From NCBI GenBank assembly GCA_002328485.1, contig DCUF01000010.1, forward strand, positions 1-6,551: 6,551 nt of DNA, given 5' to 3'. Made by a program: the position numbers and the translations under genes. The DNA is from Deltaproteobacteria bacterium UBA2221. Lineage in GTDB: Bacteria; Desulfobacterota; Syntrophorhabdia; Syntrophorhabdales; WCHB1-27. Below the pieces are notes generated by a model that saw nothing but the letters and a program-made list of their open reading frames with translations, did no database searches and was not told where the DNA came from. Below are positions 5,670 through 6,551 of this stretch, piece by piece. Every line of letters starts with the position of its first letter. The first letter of the stretch is position 1.

Positions 5670-6353
5670 TCAATGGTGTAGACGTATCATCGCAATCAAC
5701 ACAGCATAGCAAAGGGCGGGTAAGAGGTTGCCGATCCGGATGTAGGCTATGGTCAGCAGGTTGATGGCTATTCCAATAATGAGGAGACCGCCCGTACTGG
5801 TGAGGGCATCCAGGATAGCCTGTTGTTGGAGAAAGACGAGATTGGATGCGAACAGCGTGATCGACCCCTGTACCAAGAAGACACTGGCGGCAGAAAAAAG
5901 AACTCCCACCCCGAGGGTGGAGGCAAAAGCGATTGATGCCACGCCGTCGAGCATCGCCTTTATATAAAGAGTACTGGCATTTCCGGTTGCTCCGTCCTGA
6001 ATGGCACCGACAACGACCATTGCACCCGTGCAGTAAAGAAGGGAGGTCGTGATAAAACCAGTCACGAAGGTGGAGGAATCGGACCGTGTTCGTTTCTTCA
6101 ACCAATGGCCGATCTGCTCCAGACCATTTTCGATCCTGAGCAACTCGCCTGTGACAGCGCCCAAGAGAAGGCTGCCGACCGTAGCGATGATATGGTGACC
6201 AGAAAGCGCCATCTGCAGGCCAATGACCAGAGTCGAAAGCCCCAGAACCTGCATCATAATGGTTTTGACACGTTCAGGTATACGGTGGCCTGCGGCCAGC
6301 CCTATAAGGCTACCCACAAGGATGGCACCTGTATTAACGATGGTCCCGGTCAC
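5670..6353 (-). CDS. DUF554 family membrane protein (YqgA/YdfK-like)
   Basis: From the GTG at 6353 the product is 227 residues, the usual size for DUF554, and starts MTGTIVNTGAILVGSLIG, the family's typical N-terminus. It is hydrophobic with about six or seven membrane segments. The central LLYCTGAMVVVGAIQDG (about 105-121) is the family's most recognisable motif, and a helical basic loop (RIENGLEQIGHWLKKRTR, about 73-90) precedes it. The family's function is not established; a transport role is only a guess. A longer frame to an ATG at 6386 adds 11 residues not typical of the family and has no ribosome binding site, while the GTG has GGGGGGAG six bases upstream. The gene is convergent with the cytosine deaminase, with only six bases between the stop codons and no separate terminator visible. 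Confidence 0.9.
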   Translation of the reverse strand: MTGTIVNTGAILVGSLIGLAAGHRIPERVKTIMMQVLGLSTLVIGLQMALSGHHIIATVGSLLLGAVTGELLRIENGLEQIGHWLKKRTRSDSSTFVTGFITTSLLYCTGAMVVVGAIQDGATGNASTLYIKAMLDGVASIAFASTLGVGVLFSAASVFLVQGSITLFASNLVFLQQQAILDALTSTGGLLIIGIAINLLTIAYIRIGNLLPALCYAVLIAMIRLHH

Positions 6354-6359
6354 AACTAT

Positions 6360-6367
6360 CTCCCCCC
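6360..6367 (-). promoter_or_regulatory. Ribosome binding site deciding the DUF554 start
   Basis: On the minus strand GGGGGGAG lies six bases before the GTG at 6353. This is ideal spacing and outweighs the upstream ATG at 6386. Confidence 0.65.
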
Positions 6368-6396
6368 GCCCCGATATTTCTACCATAGAACAGAAG

Positions 6397-6416
6397 CGTC
6401 TTCATCCGTAAAGACG
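6397..6416. repeat. 6-bp inverted repeat in the DUF554 leader
   Basis: CGTCTT (6397-6402) and AAGACG (6411-6416) pair exactly around an eight-base loop. The hairpin would lie in the DUF554 messenger leader if transcription starts further upstream. It may be a leader stem or chance. Confidence 0.3.
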
Positions 6417-6501
6417 TGTGGCAGCTGATACCCCCTCCCACTGTGGGTCTTTCCTGCTTTGAAACGGTAATGCTCTGTGTTCAGTTCAGTGGCAGAGGAA
6501 T

Positions 6502-6545
6502 CAAATGCGTTTCCCCTGGAGAAAACGGCAGGGCAAACGCATTTG
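6502..6545. repeat. Long hairpin-forming inverted repeat at the window end
   Basis: CAAATGCGTTT (6502-6512) pairs perfectly with AAACGCATTTG (6535-6545). After one C-C mismatch, CCCTG (6514-6518) pairs with CAGGG (6529-6533), leaving a ten-base loop. This gives 16 pairs in a 17-position stem. Neither flank shows a T-run within the visible sequence, so it is not an ordinary intrinsic terminator. It could be a palindromic repeat element, an operator-like site or a structured RNA in the DUF554 upstream region. The right flank is cut off by the window edge. Confidence 0.7.
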
Positions 6546-6551
6546 GACTCT

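Noticed and set aside
6354..6386. ATG start at 6386 for the DUF554 protein
   Set aside because: The extra 11 residues are not typical of the family and overlap the GGGGGGAG site that serves the GTG at 6353.

Overview
This 6.5-kb bacterial stretch carries seven recognisable protein genes and no rRNA, tRNA, CRISPR array or transposase gene that I can see. It suggests a Gram-negative environmental bacterium. A partner-switching module with a LytS-type membrane phosphatase, a stand-alone GNAT, a DUF4239 protein and a DUF554 protein would all suit a delta-proteobacterial (Desulfobacterota-like) genome. That placement is inference from gene content and roughly even base composition, and is not secure.

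Layout. Bases 1-337 hold no recognisable gene, but they contain a candidate sigma-70 promoter, a dyad symmetry at its expected start point and a strong ribosome binding site. Bases 338-2738 (+) form a complete three-gene regulatory cassette: a STAS anti-sigma-antagonist-like protein, a GHKL serine kinase of the RsbW/SpoIIAB type, and a membrane-bound SpoIIE/PP2C phosphatase with a 5TM LytS-type sensor. Facing it are two minus-strand genes: a GNAT acetyltransferase (2773-3312) and a four-helix DUF4239 (bestrophin-like) membrane protein (3529-4290). Bases 4291-5225 have no recognisable gene but contain several inverted repeats and a possible broken minus-strand reading frame. Then come a yeast Fcy1-type cytosine deaminase (5226-5663, +) and, convergent to it, a DUF554 membrane protein (5670-6353, -). 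The window ends in a long imperfect hairpin (6502-6545).

How the genes work together. The first three genes make a self-contained phospho-switch. The kinase would phosphorylate the STAS protein on Ser56 and release it. The membrane phosphatase, responding to an unknown signal, would dephosphorylate it, so the STAS protein recaptures the kinase and frees the kinase's real target. No sigma factor or other output protein is encoded in the window. The remaining genes look like independent units: cytosine salvage, acetylation of an unknown acceptor, and two membrane proteins of unknown role.

Three minus-strand genes had their starts moved inward from the longest open frame, based on ribosome binding sites and family N-termini: GNAT to 3312, DUF4239 to a GTG at 4290, and DUF554 to a GTG at 6353. 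The most unusual features are a 36-bp tandem duplication inside the phosphatase sensor domain, similar alternating TAAG/CTTA half-sites in front of two cassette genes, and the hairpins at 4421-4461 and 6502-6545.
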